Shown piece by piece: positions 20,510 to 29,820 of a stretch of DNA of 64,000 nt. Made by a program: the position numbers and the translations under genes. The DNA is taken from positions 1 to 64,000 of the forward strand of contig CAMDAF010000002.1 of NCBI GenBank assembly GCA_945888525.1. The letters are read 5' to 3'. Within the stretch, counting starts at the first letter, position 1. Each line of letters opens with the position of its first letter. Origin of the DNA: Chitinophaga pinensis (GTDB lineage Bacteria > Bacteroidota > Bacteroidia > NS11-12g > UBA955). Below the pieces are notes generated by a model, which saw only the letters and a list, made by a program, of their open reading frames with translations, made no database searches and was not told where the DNA came from.

Positions 20510-21973
20510 TTAAGGCTTAACAAGCCCCGATACAATTTTCGCACTGAGCAAGCACAAAGGTATGCCACCGCCAGGATGAACACTGCCCCCGCAAAAATAC
20601 AATCCCTCAATTGAACCACTGAAATTGGCATGTCTAAAAAAGGCTGACATCATATGGTTGCTGCTGCTGCCGTATAAGGCCCCTCTGTATGAAGAGGTTT
20701 TACTTTCTATACTGCGTGGATCTAATATGGATTCATTGCTTATAAATGCATTAAAGTTTACGCCTAATAAACGAGATAGTTTTGCAAGGATGTTTTTGCG
20801 GGTTTCTGCAACAATTGTATCCCAATCTTGGCCTTCGTTTGCCGGTACATTCACCATAACAAACCAATTTTCACATCCCTCAGGGGCATCGTCTTTCTTG
20901 TATTTCGAGCTAATATTGACATAAATTGTCGGATCATCTCCAACGGTTTTATCTTGGAATATTTTAGAAAATTCCAATTCATAGTTTTCGCTAAAGAAAA
21001 TATTATGCAAGTCCAATTCAGGAAATTCTCTAGAGATACCCCAGTAAAAAATCAAAGCGCTGCTGCTCGATTCAAGATGCTTAACCTTATTTGGCGTCTT
21101 CACATTCGGCAATAGATATTTGTAAGTTGGACTTATATCCATATTGCTAATCACTAAATCTGAATGCGTCGCCGTTCCATTTATTTTAACACCGTAAACT
21201 TTATTTTCCTTTAACAATATCTCTTCAACTTTCTGATTGTATACAAACTTCACCCCTTGACGCTCTGCCAAAGAAACTAGGCTATTGGTAATGTCTACCA
21301 TTCCCTTGATCGGAAAATAGGTTCCATATCCAAATTCTAAATGCGGAATAATATTTAAAGTGGCAGGCGCTTTGTATGGATTGCTGCCATTATAGGTTGC
21401 AAAGCGGTTGAAAAATTGTATGGTTTTTGGATTTTTAAACGTTTTAGAATTCACTTGATTCATGGTGTTAAACATTTTCAAACGCCATAAATTCACTATT
21501 CCCCTGAGTCCTTTTTTATTTAAATACGTACTCAATTTATGCAAAGAATTTTCTAAAAAAACCGGCTTCGTGATGTCATACATTTTAGCACTGTTTTTTA
21601 AAAACCGCATAAGCACCTTCTTATCTTCCCCTAATTGGGTATTCAATAATTCTGCAAAATCATTGGTGTTTGTGGGACAAGTAAAACGGGTGCCATCTTC
21701 AAAAAAGTAACGACAACCATCATCAAGCTTACTGTAATTAAAATGATCGCGGGGATTTTCGCCACACAACTCAAACAATTCATCTACAAACATTGGCATG
21801 GTGAACAAGGATGGGCCGGCATCAAAACGGTAATCCCCTTGTTGAAAACTACTCAATTTGCCACCAGGATAGTTATTGGCTTCATACACCGTAACACCAT
21901 AGCCCAATTTACTCAACCTAATAGAGCTAGCTATTCCAGCTATTCCAGACCCAATAACAATACAAGTACGCAT
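20510..21973 (-). CDS. Phytoene desaturase family protein (CrtI/CrtD-like)
   Basis: N-terminal GSGIAGIASSIRLSKLGYGVTVYEANNYPGGKL dinucleotide-binding motif; C-terminal FCGGSVHPGGGIPLCLLSAKI. Confidence 0.93.
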   Translation of the reverse strand: MRTCIVIGSGIAGIASSIRLSKLGYGVTVYEANNYPGGKLSSFQQGDYRFDAGPSLFTMPMFVDELFELCGENPRDHFNYSKLDDGCRYFFEDGTRFTCPTNTNDFAELLNTQLGEDKKVLMRFLKNSAKMYDITKPVFLENSLHKLSTYLNKKGLRGIVNLWRLKMFNTMNQVNSKTFKNPKTIQFFNRFATYNGSNPYKAPATLNIIPHLEFGYGTYFPIKGMVDITNSLVSLAERQGVKFVYNQKVEEILLKENKVYGVKINGTATHSDLVISNMDISPTYKYLLPNVKTPNKVKHLESSSSALIFYWGISREFPELDLHNIFFSENYELEFSKIFQDKTVGDDPTIYVNISSKYKKDDAPEGCENWFVMVNVPANEGQDWDTIVAETRKNILAKLSRLLGVNFNAFISNESILDPRSIESKTSSYRGALYGSSSNHMMSAFFRHANFSGSIEGLYFCGGSVHPGGGIPLCLLSAKIVSGLVKP

Positions 21974-22085
21974 AAAATTAAAGCAAATAAAACGATAATT
22001 TGTTTTACTCCATGCACAATTTAGGAAAAGAAAATATGGATTTAAAAATGACCCAATAGAGTTTCTTCATTTAAACATTATAAAT

Positions 22086-22093
22086 TACATTTG
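22086..22093 (+). promoter_or_regulatory. -7 box TACATTTG
   Basis: Exact TAnnTTTG match, 6 nt before the ATG at 22100. Confidence 0.6.
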
Positions 22094-22099
22094 CAAAAC

Positions 22100-24169
22100 A
22101 TGCAATTACTTCTATCCTACCCTTGGTGGTTTGTCGCCATCTGTCTTCTGGCAGGGTTTGGATACGCATATTTACTTTACAAACCTCAATTCAAACAGCG
22201 GCCATTTAAAACAATGGCGGTTCTTCGTTTTTTGAGTGTTAGCCTCTTATGCTTTTTCTTATTGGGCCCTGTGCTGATACAATTGCTGAATGAAATTCAA
22301 AAACCAAAGATTTTAATGGTGCTTGACGAATCTGAGTCGATTGTAGCCAATAAATATGCAAATTATTACAAGAATGCGTTTTTGCAAAATTGGTTAAAAA
22401 CCAATGAAACATTAGGAGATGACTATGAAATAGAATTCTTAAGTATGGCAAAGGGCCTAAAATTTTCCGATTCTATTCACTTTAATCAAAAAAGAACCAA
22501 CATCAGTCAAGTATTCGATTTTGTAAACAACACCTATGCGAGAGAGAATATTGGAGCAGTAATATTGGCCACCGATGGGATTTACAACCAAGGGAACAAT
22601 CCCATTTATAAATCTCTCAATAAAAACACGATTCTTTACACCATCGGCCTGGGTGATACCATCTTGAAAAAGGATTTATTAATTAAAGAAGTCAACAACA
22701 ATGCCATCGCTTATTTAAACAATCAATTTCCAATAGAAGTATCTATATCGGCAAACGACTGCATCAATGGTTCATCCAATTTAAGTTTAACCTGTGAAGG
22801 CAAAACACTTTACAATTCCATCATTAATATTAACCAGAAAAACTTTTTCAAAACAATAAACATAACGCTTTTAGCAGATAAGCCAGGCACTATGCACATT
22901 GTTGCCAATTTGAGTCCCATTGCTGGTGAATTTTCAAATGCCAACAACCGTAAAGACATTTTTATTGACGTAATTGATGGACGTGAAAAAATACTTTTGG
23001 CCTATCAAACCACCCATCCAGATATTGGTGCCATTAAAGAATCCATTCAATCAAATCAGAACTATGAAGTAAATGCCCTCTCATTACCAGAAATTAAATT
23101 GTCCGATTTAAATCTATACAGTGCAGTAATATTGTATCAAATTCCTGGCAAAAACAGCAATTCTAAAGACTTAATTAGCGCCATTAAAAAACTACAAATT
23201 CCAATTTGGTGCATCGTGGGGAATCAAACAGCAATTGAACAATTGAGTTTAATTAACAATACCGCCAAAATTGACAAGAACCAAGGCAGAATAAACGAAA
23301 GCCAAGCACTATTTAATACTGATTTTACAGCATTTACGCTTGAGCCAAGCACCGTTTCAAGCATTTCTGACTTGCCCCCTTTAAATGTGCCCTATGGTTT
23401 TTACAATGCAAGCATCGGAACCGAATCATTGCTTTATCAAAAAATTGGTCAAGTAAACACACAAACGCCTTTATGGACTTTCAGCAATCAGAATGGAGAA
23501 AAGACGGCCTATTTATTTGGTGAAGGATTTTGGCGTTGGAAATTGTTTGATTTTGTAAAAAACGAATCCCATCTCGCAAGCAACGAATTGGTAAGCAAAA
23601 CAATTCAATACCTAACTGTTAAAGAAGACAAACGAAAATTTAGAGTATACCCATTAAAAAACGTGTACGAGGAAGATGAATCCGTAAAATTCCTTGCCGA
23701 ATTATACAATGCAAGCTACGAACCAATTAATACGGCAAATATCCAATTGAATCTTACCGATGCCAACAAAAAAATATACAATTACAACTTCAGTCCTATT
23801 GGAAAAACATACCAACTGGATTTAGGATTTTTAAATCCTGGAATTTATACATACAAAGCCAAAGCAAGCGGGGTAAATGAGGTAATTACGGGCAAACTAA
23901 TCATAAAACCCTTGCAAATCGAATTGGTAAATACCAAAGCCGATTTTGGATTGCTCAGGGAAATGGCAAAAAACAATGCCGGACAATTTTACACAGCCGA
24001 AAAATTTGAAACTTGCATAGAAGATTTAAAGAAAAACAACAGCATTACCTCGGTTTCATACAATGAGAAAAGACCAGACGAATTAATTAATTTAAAATGG
24101 ATATTCTTTTTACTGTTGTTTATCATTTCTGCAGAATGGTTTATTAGAAAGTACGAAGGAGCCAACTAA
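22100..24169 (+). CDS. VWA-like membrane protein
   Basis: N- and C-terminal TM segments, MIDAS-like DESES and ATDG. ATG at 22100; the ORF-track TTG at 22091 lies inside the -7 box. Confidence 0.75.
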   Translation: MQLLLSYPWWFVAICLLAGFGYAYLLYKPQFKQRPFKTMAVLRFLSVSLLCFFLLGPVLIQLLNEIQKPKILMVLDESESIVANKYANYYKNAFLQNWLKTNETLGDDYEIEFLSMAKGLKFSDSIHFNQKRTNISQVFDFVNNTYARENIGAVILATDGIYNQGNNPIYKSLNKNTILYTIGLGDTILKKDLLIKEVNNNAIAYLNNQFPIEVSISANDCINGSSNLSLTCEGKTLYNSIININQKNFFKTINITLLADKPGTMHIVANLSPIAGEFSNANNRKDIFIDVIDGREKILLAYQTTHPDIGAIKESIQSNQNYEVNALSLPEIKLSDLNLYSAVILYQIPGKNSNSKDLISAIKKLQIPIWCIVGNQTAIEQLSLINNTAKIDKNQGRINESQALFNTDFTAFTLEPSTVSSISDLPPLNVPYGFYNASIGTESLLYQKIGQVNTQTPLWTFSNQNGEKTAYLFGEGFWRWKLFDFVKNESHLASNELVSKTIQYLTVKEDKRKFRVYPLKNVYEEDESVKFLAELYNASYEPINTANIQLNLTDANKKIYNYNFSPIGKTYQLDLGFLNPGIYTYKAKASGVNEVITGKLIIKPLQIELVNTKADFGLLREMAKNNAGQFYTAEKFETCIEDLKKNNSITSVSYNEKRPDELINLKWIFFLLLFIISAEWFIRKYEGAN

Positions 24170-25146
24170 TGCGATTAATACTTAAAAACAAACCGGTATT
24201 GTGTAACTATTATGTTACATACCGCTGCAATGCAAAATGCAGCTTTTGCGATATTTGGGAAAAGCCTTCTCCCTATGTTAATTTTGATAATGTAAAACAA
24301 AACCTCAAAGATTTAAAAAGACTCGGTGTTCAGGTTATTGATTTTACAGGGGGCGAACCATTGCTGCATAGAGAGTTGCCACAGTTTTTAGACTATGCCA
24401 AAGAATTGGGATTTATAACCACTGTAACGACCAACGCGCTCTTGTATCCTAAAATGGCTGAGAAGCTTAAAGGAAAGATTGATATGCTTCATTTTTCTTT
24501 AGATTCTCCAGTTGAATCAGAGCATAACGAAAGCAGAGGGGTTGCATTGTTTAAGCAATTTTTAGAGTCCATTGAGATTGCCAAAAAGATTGGGGAAAGA
24601 CCAGATATTTTATTTACGGTCTTTAGCCACAACATCCATCAAATTGAGGAGGTATATCAGACCTATTGCCTTCCAAACAATTTCATGCTCATTTTAAATC
24701 CAGTTTTTGAATACAACGATGTCGGTTCTAAATTGGATGCTGAAAGTTTAGAAATTTTAGAACAATGGGGCAAAAAGAAATTGGTTTACCTCAACCAAGG
24801 ATTTATTGAGCTAAGAAAAGATGGAGGAAATCATATTGAAAAATCAATTTGTCGCGCAGGAAGTAGCAGCATTGTCATTTCTCCGGAAAATGAATTGGTT
24901 TTGCCTTGTTACCACCTCGGGCTTGAAAACATTCCAATAAACAACCAATTATATTCTATTTGGAACAAAGAAACCGTTCAGGAATCAATCAAACTTGAAG
25001 GCAAACATGCGGCATGCGAAGGATGCACAATTAATTGTTATATGCAAACCTCCTTTGCAACTGAAATAAGCAAATATTGGCTATCAGCCTTGCCCTCGAC
25101 CTTAAAGTATAACCTTGCAAAGGGTACTTGGAAAAACTTAATCTAA
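24169..25146 (+). CDS. Radical SAM protein with SPASM-like C-terminus
   Basis: CNAKCSFC motif, FTGGEPLLH, Cys cluster CRAGSSS...CYH...CEGCTINCYM; TAATG overlap with the upstream gene. Confidence 0.9.
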   Translation: MRLILKNKPVLCNYYVTYRCNAKCSFCDIWEKPSPYVNFDNVKQNLKDLKRLGVQVIDFTGGEPLLHRELPQFLDYAKELGFITTVTTNALLYPKMAEKLKGKIDMLHFSLDSPVESEHNESRGVALFKQFLESIEIAKKIGERPDILFTVFSHNIHQIEEVYQTYCLPNNFMLILNPVFEYNDVGSKLDAESLEILEQWGKKKLVYLNQGFIELRKDGGNHIEKSICRAGSSSIVISPENELVLPCYHLGLENIPINNQLYSIWNKETVQESIKLEGKHAACEGCTINCYMQTSFATEISKYWLSALPSTLKYNLAKGTWKNLI

Positions 25147-25680
25147 TTACAAAAATTTCGGGTCAGTTTCCATTACATGGCCACAGGCCTTGCAGGTACG
25201 CAAATCTTCATTGCTGTAATAATCTCTAAATCTAGGTTGAAAATCGTTCTCAATATCTTTCAATTCAAAGTAAGTTGAGTGCAATGGGTTGTTGCATTTT
25301 TCACAAAACCACAACAATCCATCGGTAAAGCCTTTTCCGGCGCGAACGCGCTCAACAACTAAACCCAATGATCCTTCTGATCTGGTTGGAGAGTGTGGAA
25401 TCTTGCCCGGCAACATAAACATATCGCCAGCTTTTAATGGAACATCCACAGGCTTGCCATCTACCTGCATTCTAACATTAATTTCGCCCTCTAATTGATA
25501 AAAGAATTCTTCCGTTTCGTTGTAATGGTAATCCTTTCTTGCGTTAGGGCCAGCAACAACCATTACGATAAAATCGCCAGCACCAACTGTAAGATTCTTA
25601 TTGGCCACAGGTGGTTTTAACAAATGACGGTTCTCTTCTATCCACTGATTAAAATTAAAAGGGGGGTTAATATTTGCCAT
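25147..25680 (-). CDS. haaO: 3-hydroxyanthranilate 3,4-dioxygenase
   Basis: GPNARKDYHYNETEEFFYQLEG cupin motif and C-terminal rubredoxin-like CxxC pairs (CEKC, CKAC). Confidence 0.93.
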   Translation of the reverse strand: MANINPPFNFNQWIEENRHLLKPPVANKNLTVGAGDFIVMVVAGPNARKDYHYNETEEFFYQLEGEINVRMQVDGKPVDVPLKAGDMFMLPGKIPHSPTRSEGSLGLVVERVRAGKGFTDGLLWFCEKCNNPLHSTYFELKDIENDFQPRFRDYYSNEDLRTCKACGHVMETDPKFL

Positions 25681-25882
25681 GTTTCAAAAGTATGAAAAAA
25701 AATATTAATGCGCTTACTATTCAGAAAATGATGTTAATCAAGTAAGATTCATTTCATTTTCAATCGTTTAATTTGATTTGGAGAGAACAAAAGTCAAAAA
25801 AATTTCCAAAGATTTCATTTTTTTATCCCCGTTTCATTGTTTTGATTACATGAAGTTGATATAAAAGTCTCATATTCGCAGA

Positions 25883-26761
25883 ATGAATGAAGAAAACATG
25901 GATGTACCTTTAATTAATGTTAGACAAGTATTTTACGATAAAAACCCGAAACTTGCTAAATTTATTCCAGGATTTCTATACAAATTTATTGAAAAAGTAA
26001 TCCACCAAGACGACTTAAACCGCATGCTCACAGCTGCAAAAGGAAAACAAGGTGTCGATTTTGCTCGATCTTGCTTTGATGAAATTGGGGTGACCATCAC
26101 GTCCAAAAACATCCACAATGTGCCAACTACCGGCCGATTAATACTGGCCGCAAACCATCCATTGGGTGGCTTGGATGGAATGGGTTATATTAGTGAAGCT
26201 CACAGAATCAGACCTGATGTTCGCTTTTTGGTAAACGACATTTTGATGAATGTGAAACCTCTTCAAGGCATATTTCTTGGGGTAAACAAACATGGCGGCA
26301 ATGCTAAGCCATCATTGCTGGCGGTTGAACGCCAATTTGCATCCGATGGAGCAACTTTGATTTTCCCGGCAGGCATGGTTTCTAGAAAACAAGCAAGCGG
26401 GCAGATTATGGATTTAACATGGCATAAAAGTTACATCACTAAATCGGTTAAATACAGAACGGATATTGTTCCTACTTTTGTTGAAGCAGAAAACAGCAAA
26501 CGCTTTTACAGAGTGGCACAATGGAGAAAGAGACTTGGCATTAAACTCAACATAGAAATGATGCTTTTGCCTTCTGAAATGTTTAAACAAAAGGGCAAAA
26601 CAATTACGATTCACTTTGGCAAGCCAATTCCAGCTTATTTGATTAGACACATTGGTGAGCATCATAAAATCGCAAATGCAATGAAACATTTTGTATACAC
26701 ACTAAAAGACAATCCGGAAGGTGACTTCGAAGAATTTTACCACAAATTCAAACAAAGATAA
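25883..26761 (+). CDS. Lysophospholipid-type acyltransferase (GlsA-like, glycine/ornithine lipid O-acyltransferase)
   Basis: NHPLGGLDGMG acyltransferase motif and IFPAGMVSR; adjacent to a GNAT-type N-acyltransferase. Confidence 0.85.
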   Translation: MNEENMDVPLINVRQVFYDKNPKLAKFIPGFLYKFIEKVIHQDDLNRMLTAAKGKQGVDFARSCFDEIGVTITSKNIHNVPTTGRLILAANHPLGGLDGMGYISEAHRIRPDVRFLVNDILMNVKPLQGIFLGVNKHGGNAKPSLLAVERQFASDGATLIFPAGMVSRKQASGQIMDLTWHKSYITKSVKYRTDIVPTFVEAENSKRFYRVAQWRKRLGIKLNIEMMLLPSEMFKQKGKTITIHFGKPIPAYLIRHIGEHHKIANAMKHFVYTLKDNPEGDFEEFYHKFKQR

Positions 26762-26794
26762 TTTTTATAAATACTTACCGAATACAATCGACAA

Positions 26795-27748
26795 ATGCAG
26801 GAGATCATCGAACCAATTGACAGACACTTACTAGAAGCCGAGTTAAACGAAGATGTCTTTGTAAGACCCACCAACAACAGTGGAAATAAACTTTATATAG
26901 TAGACTGTCACAACGCACCAAATGTATTAAAAGAAATAGGCCGACTTAGAGAATTGTCTTTCAGATTGGCGGGTGGCGGAACGGGCAAAGATTGTGACTT
27001 AGACGAATTCGACTATGGGCCAACAGCCTACAAACAATTGATTGTTTGGCAACCTGAAGATCAAGAAATCATAGGAGGGTATAGATTTATTTTAACCAAT
27101 GATGCCCGCAAAGCAGATGGTTCCTACCATCTTGCCACAACGGAAATTTATGAATTCAGTGAGCGCATGAAAAATTTCTACTTCCTAAAAACAATAGAAT
27201 TAGGACGCTCATTTGTTCAACCTAAATACCAACCAAGCGCAGAAAACAGAAAAGGCCTCTTTAGTTTGGACAACCTATGGGATGGTTTGGGTGCTTTAAT
27301 CATCAATTACCCTGAGGTTCATTACTTCTTTGGCAAAGTTACCATGTACACGCATTTTAACAGTAAAGCAAGAGACTTTATATTAACGTTCTTGCACCAC
27401 TACTTCCCTGACAACGAAAAGTTGATTAGCGTTGAAAATCCGGTAAGCATCACGCATGATACTTCTGAGTTTCTAAATGCGCTTCAAACATTGGAATACA
27501 AAGAGGGGCATCATTTATTAAATGCCCGAGTGCGAGAACTTGGAGAAAACATACCACCTTTGTTTAATTCTTATATGAACACAAGTCCAAGTATGAAAAC
27601 TTTTCCAACTTGCATAAACAGCCATTTTGGCGATGTCGAAGAAACTGGAATCATGGTAACGATTAAAGAGATCTATGAATCTAAGAAAGACCGACATGTG
27701 AGTTCATTTCTGAAATATTTAGAAGGCAAAGACCGCACAAACAACTAG
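26795..27748 (+). CDS. GNAT-type N-acyltransferase (GlsB/OlsB-like, hemolysin-like)
   Basis: IGGYRFI...ELGRSFVQPKYQ motif typical of OlsB/GlsB-type acyl transferases. Confidence 0.85.
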   Translation: MQEIIEPIDRHLLEAELNEDVFVRPTNNSGNKLYIVDCHNAPNVLKEIGRLRELSFRLAGGGTGKDCDLDEFDYGPTAYKQLIVWQPEDQEIIGGYRFILTNDARKADGSYHLATTEIYEFSERMKNFYFLKTIELGRSFVQPKYQPSAENRKGLFSLDNLWDGLGALIINYPEVHYFFGKVTMYTHFNSKARDFILTFLHHYFPDNEKLISVENPVSITHDTSEFLNALQTLEYKEGHHLLNARVRELGENIPPLFNSYMNTSPSMKTFPTCINSHFGDVEETGIMVTIKEIYESKKDRHVSSFLKYLEGKDRTNN

Positions 27749-27791
27749 TAAACAGACTTTTAAAATAGATTTCAAATTTTCAAACATTTTT

Positions 27792-27822
27792 TTTGCATAG
27801 AAAATTTAAAAATCTATATTTG
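27792..27822 (+). promoter_or_regulatory. Bacteroidetes promoter of tRNA-Asn (TTTG-N19-TATATTTG)
   Basis: TTTG at 27792-27795, 19-nt spacer, TATATTTG at 27815-27822. Confidence 0.85.
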
Positions 27823-27841
27823 CACTCCTTTTAGGAAGATT

Positions 27842-27914
27842 CCTTGATAGCTCAGCTGGTTAGAGCGAGTGACTGTTAATCACTAGGTCCCTGGTTCGAG
27901 CCCAGGTCAGGGAG
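27842..27914 (+). tRNA. tRNA-Asn (anticodon GTT)
   Basis: 73 nt cloverleaf: TCCTTGA/TCAGGGA acceptor, GACTGTTAATC anticodon loop, GGTTCGAGCCC T-arm. Confidence 0.96.
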
Positions 27915-27917
27915 CAT

Positions 27918-27966
27918 AAAAAGAGAGTGAGAGTGAAAGCGAATGCGCCACTTGAACTCTCTTTTT
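27918..27966 (+). terminator. Terminator-like inverted repeat after tRNA-Asn
   Basis: AAAAAGAGAGT ... ACTCTCTTTTT with a 27-nt loop and a T-run. Confidence 0.6.
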
Positions 27967-28041
27967 TTATTCACTCTCATTTTCACCCTCACTTTCACTC
28001 TAAATCATGTCATACAATTTTTATTCAAAATCATATGACAT

Positions 28042-28102
28042 AAAAAAAGCTTGCACTTTTTAGGTGCAAGCTTTCAATTATCTGAATAGGTTAAGGGCTA
28101 CT
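28042..28102. repeat. Hairpin repeat copy A
   Basis: AAAGCTTGCAC-TTTTTAG-GTGCAAGCTTT (11-bp perfect stem) followed by CTGAATAGGTTAAGGGCTACT; second copy at 29757-29820. Confidence 0.85.
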
Positions 28103-28130
28103 GTAAAAGGATTTTCTTAATACCAACTTC

Positions 28131-28165
28131 TTTGTTATTAGCTTTGTTATTAGCTTTGTTATTAT
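28131..28165. repeat. Short tandem repeat, 12-bp unit TTTGTTATTAGC, about 3 copies
   Basis: cTTTGTTATTAGCTTTGTTATTAGCTTTGTTATTA read directly. Confidence 0.85.
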
Positions 28166-28204
28166 GTTTCTTTAAATTATAATTGCAAGTGAAAATTAAA
28201 AATA

Positions 28205-29035
28205 ATGTCTAATTTAAAATTAATCTACTTAATTCTTCCATTGATTGCCTTATTTTCAGGATGTAATAATCATCATAATAATTCATCCGATGAAATGATA
28301 TTAAACAATGCAATTGATGCTGGATGTTTAACTAATGGGAAATTAATCAAAGACCCAGCAACTGGAGAAGTTTATTATCAAAAACCAAGCGTTAAACAAC
28401 CCGGTAAAACTATTGATTATTTTGCCGATATGACATATAAATTTACTGATGGAAGTGAAAGTGGTAGATGGAAATGTGATGCCCTTTCCAATAACATCGG
28501 TTCTGACATGCAATTAGAAAATATTTGCCAAATTCACAACAAAGATTGTAAAAAAATAGGTGCAGAAATGGATATGAGTCTTGAAGAATATCATCAATGG
28601 CAGGACAAACAAATTGAGGCTATAAATTGGGAAGATGCAAACACGAACGCAGAGGGCGATATTGTTGACCCAAATTCAAACACAAGTACATATGAATCTA
28701 TAGAGAATCAACGTCAAGAATGCTACAATTGTAAAGGCACTGGCAAATGCAGGAAGTGCTGTCAATCATCTAAAAAACCATATTACATAGGCGATGGAAG
28801 ATATAATGAAAGACCTGAAATTAATCTTGGTTACGTCTTATGCTCTTCTTGTTATGGTCGAGGCCATACTCAAAGAAGTGCCCAATCTGGCGGATGGGAA
28901 CCGGATAATGACTGTTATACAAGTAATTGTCAAGATGGTTGGGTTCAATGTGATGAATGTAACCGCGGATATAATAGTGATGGAAAGGACATTGGTATAT
29001 GTAAATCATGCAAGGGAACTGGATACATGCAATAA
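28205..29035 (+). CDS. Lipoprotein with DnaJ-like cysteine-rich zinc-finger motifs
   Basis: Lipobox LIALFSGC; CYNCKGTGKCRKC, CSSCYGRGH, CDECNRGY, CKSCKGTGYM. Confidence 0.8.
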   Translation: MSNLKLIYLILPLIALFSGCNNHHNNSSDEMILNNAIDAGCLTNGKLIKDPATGEVYYQKPSVKQPGKTIDYFADMTYKFTDGSESGRWKCDALSNNIGSDMQLENICQIHNKDCKKIGAEMDMSLEEYHQWQDKQIEAINWEDANTNAEGDIVDPNSNTSTYESIENQRQECYNCKGTGKCRKCCQSSKKPYYIGDGRYNERPEINLGYVLCSSCYGRGHTQRSAQSGGWEPDNDCYTSNCQDGWVQCDECNRGYNSDGKDIGICKSCKGTGYMQ

Positions 29036-29112
29036 GGAGTTTAAACTAACTCAATGGAATATTTTATCATTTAATCCATAAACGGTTGTGGGTTGTATTT
29101 TGGGTCAATTAG

Positions 29113-29125
29113 GGGAGCATAAAAA
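29113..29125 (+). repeat. tRNA-Asn 3'-end-like direct repeat (GGGAGCATAAAAA)
   Basis: 13-nt identity to 27910-27922 (tRNA-Asn acceptor end plus downstream), preceded by a similar GGTCA. Confidence 0.6.
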
Positions 29126-29151
29126 AGCCATCCATATCGGATGGCTTTTTT
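29121..29151 (+). terminator. Rho-independent-type terminator
   Basis: AAAAAA-GCCATCC-ATATC-GGATGGC-TTTTTT. Confidence 0.85.
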
Positions 29152-29253
29152 TCTTCACCTTCACCCTCTCACTCACCCTAAACCAAGTGTGTCGGATTCT
29201 TCAATTCAAATAAATTAATAAGGTTAGATTTTTGACAAACAAGGTACTTTAAA

Positions 29254-29679
29254 CTATTCGACAGAATATTGTATTGATGCTGTTGCTCTTGCATTACCAT
29301 TATTGTCATCCAATTTCTTTTGGGCAAATGGGGAACCGTTTTTACTAACAGAGATGCTTAAAGCTATTTTTAGATGATTCTCAGTCCCGCCATTCCATCC
29401 CTTTTTGACGACACTTAAATCAGCAAGAAATCCACTTTTTACAGGCCCTATTGTTGTTTCCCAGTCTCCTGTATTGATAACAGATTGTATGATTTGATTA
29501 GATTCGTTGGTTATACTTGTATTTAGTTTTACCCCATAATAAGGCAATGAATTACTTTTTACTGCATATTTAATGTAATATTCATCACTATTTGAAGCAT
29601 CCTTAGCATCTTTCTTGCATCCAATTGCAAAGCTAAATAGAAGAGCAATTATTACTATTTTTACGTTTACAATTTTCAT
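29254..29679 (-). CDS. Hypothetical lipoprotein
   Basis: Lipobox-like LLFSFAIGCKKD; complete ORF. Confidence 0.7.
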   Translation of the reverse strand: MKIVNVKIVIIALLFSFAIGCKKDAKDASNSDEYYIKYAVKSNSLPYYGVKLNTSITNESNQIIQSVINTGDWETTIGPVKSGFLADLSVVKKGWNGGTENHLKIALSISVSKNGSPFAQKKLDDNNGNARATASIQYSVE

Positions 29680-29756
29680 TCCACAAATTTATATATTTTT
29701 AAATAATATACAACCAATTACCCTGTTCTTAAAATTACTAGAAATAAAAATACCAC

Positions 29757-29820
29757 AAAAAAAGCTTGCACTTTTTAGGTGCAAGCTTTGAATTTCCTGA
29801 ATAAGTTAAGGGCTATTTTA
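29757..29820. repeat. Hairpin repeat copy B
   Basis: Identical 29-nt hairpin core to copy A, with similar flank CTGAATAAGTTAAGGGCTATT. Confidence 0.85.

Noticed and set aside
20625-21710. Plus-strand ORFs over the phytoene desaturase gene
   Set aside because: Antisense to a well-supported CDS; no recognisable family.
28131-28165. 12-bp tandem repeat as a CRISPR-like array
   Set aside because: Unit is too short and there are no spacers; simple tandem repeat.
28794-29081. 95-aa plus-strand ORF overlapping the zinc-finger lipoprotein
   Set aside because: Alternate frame of a better-supported CDS.
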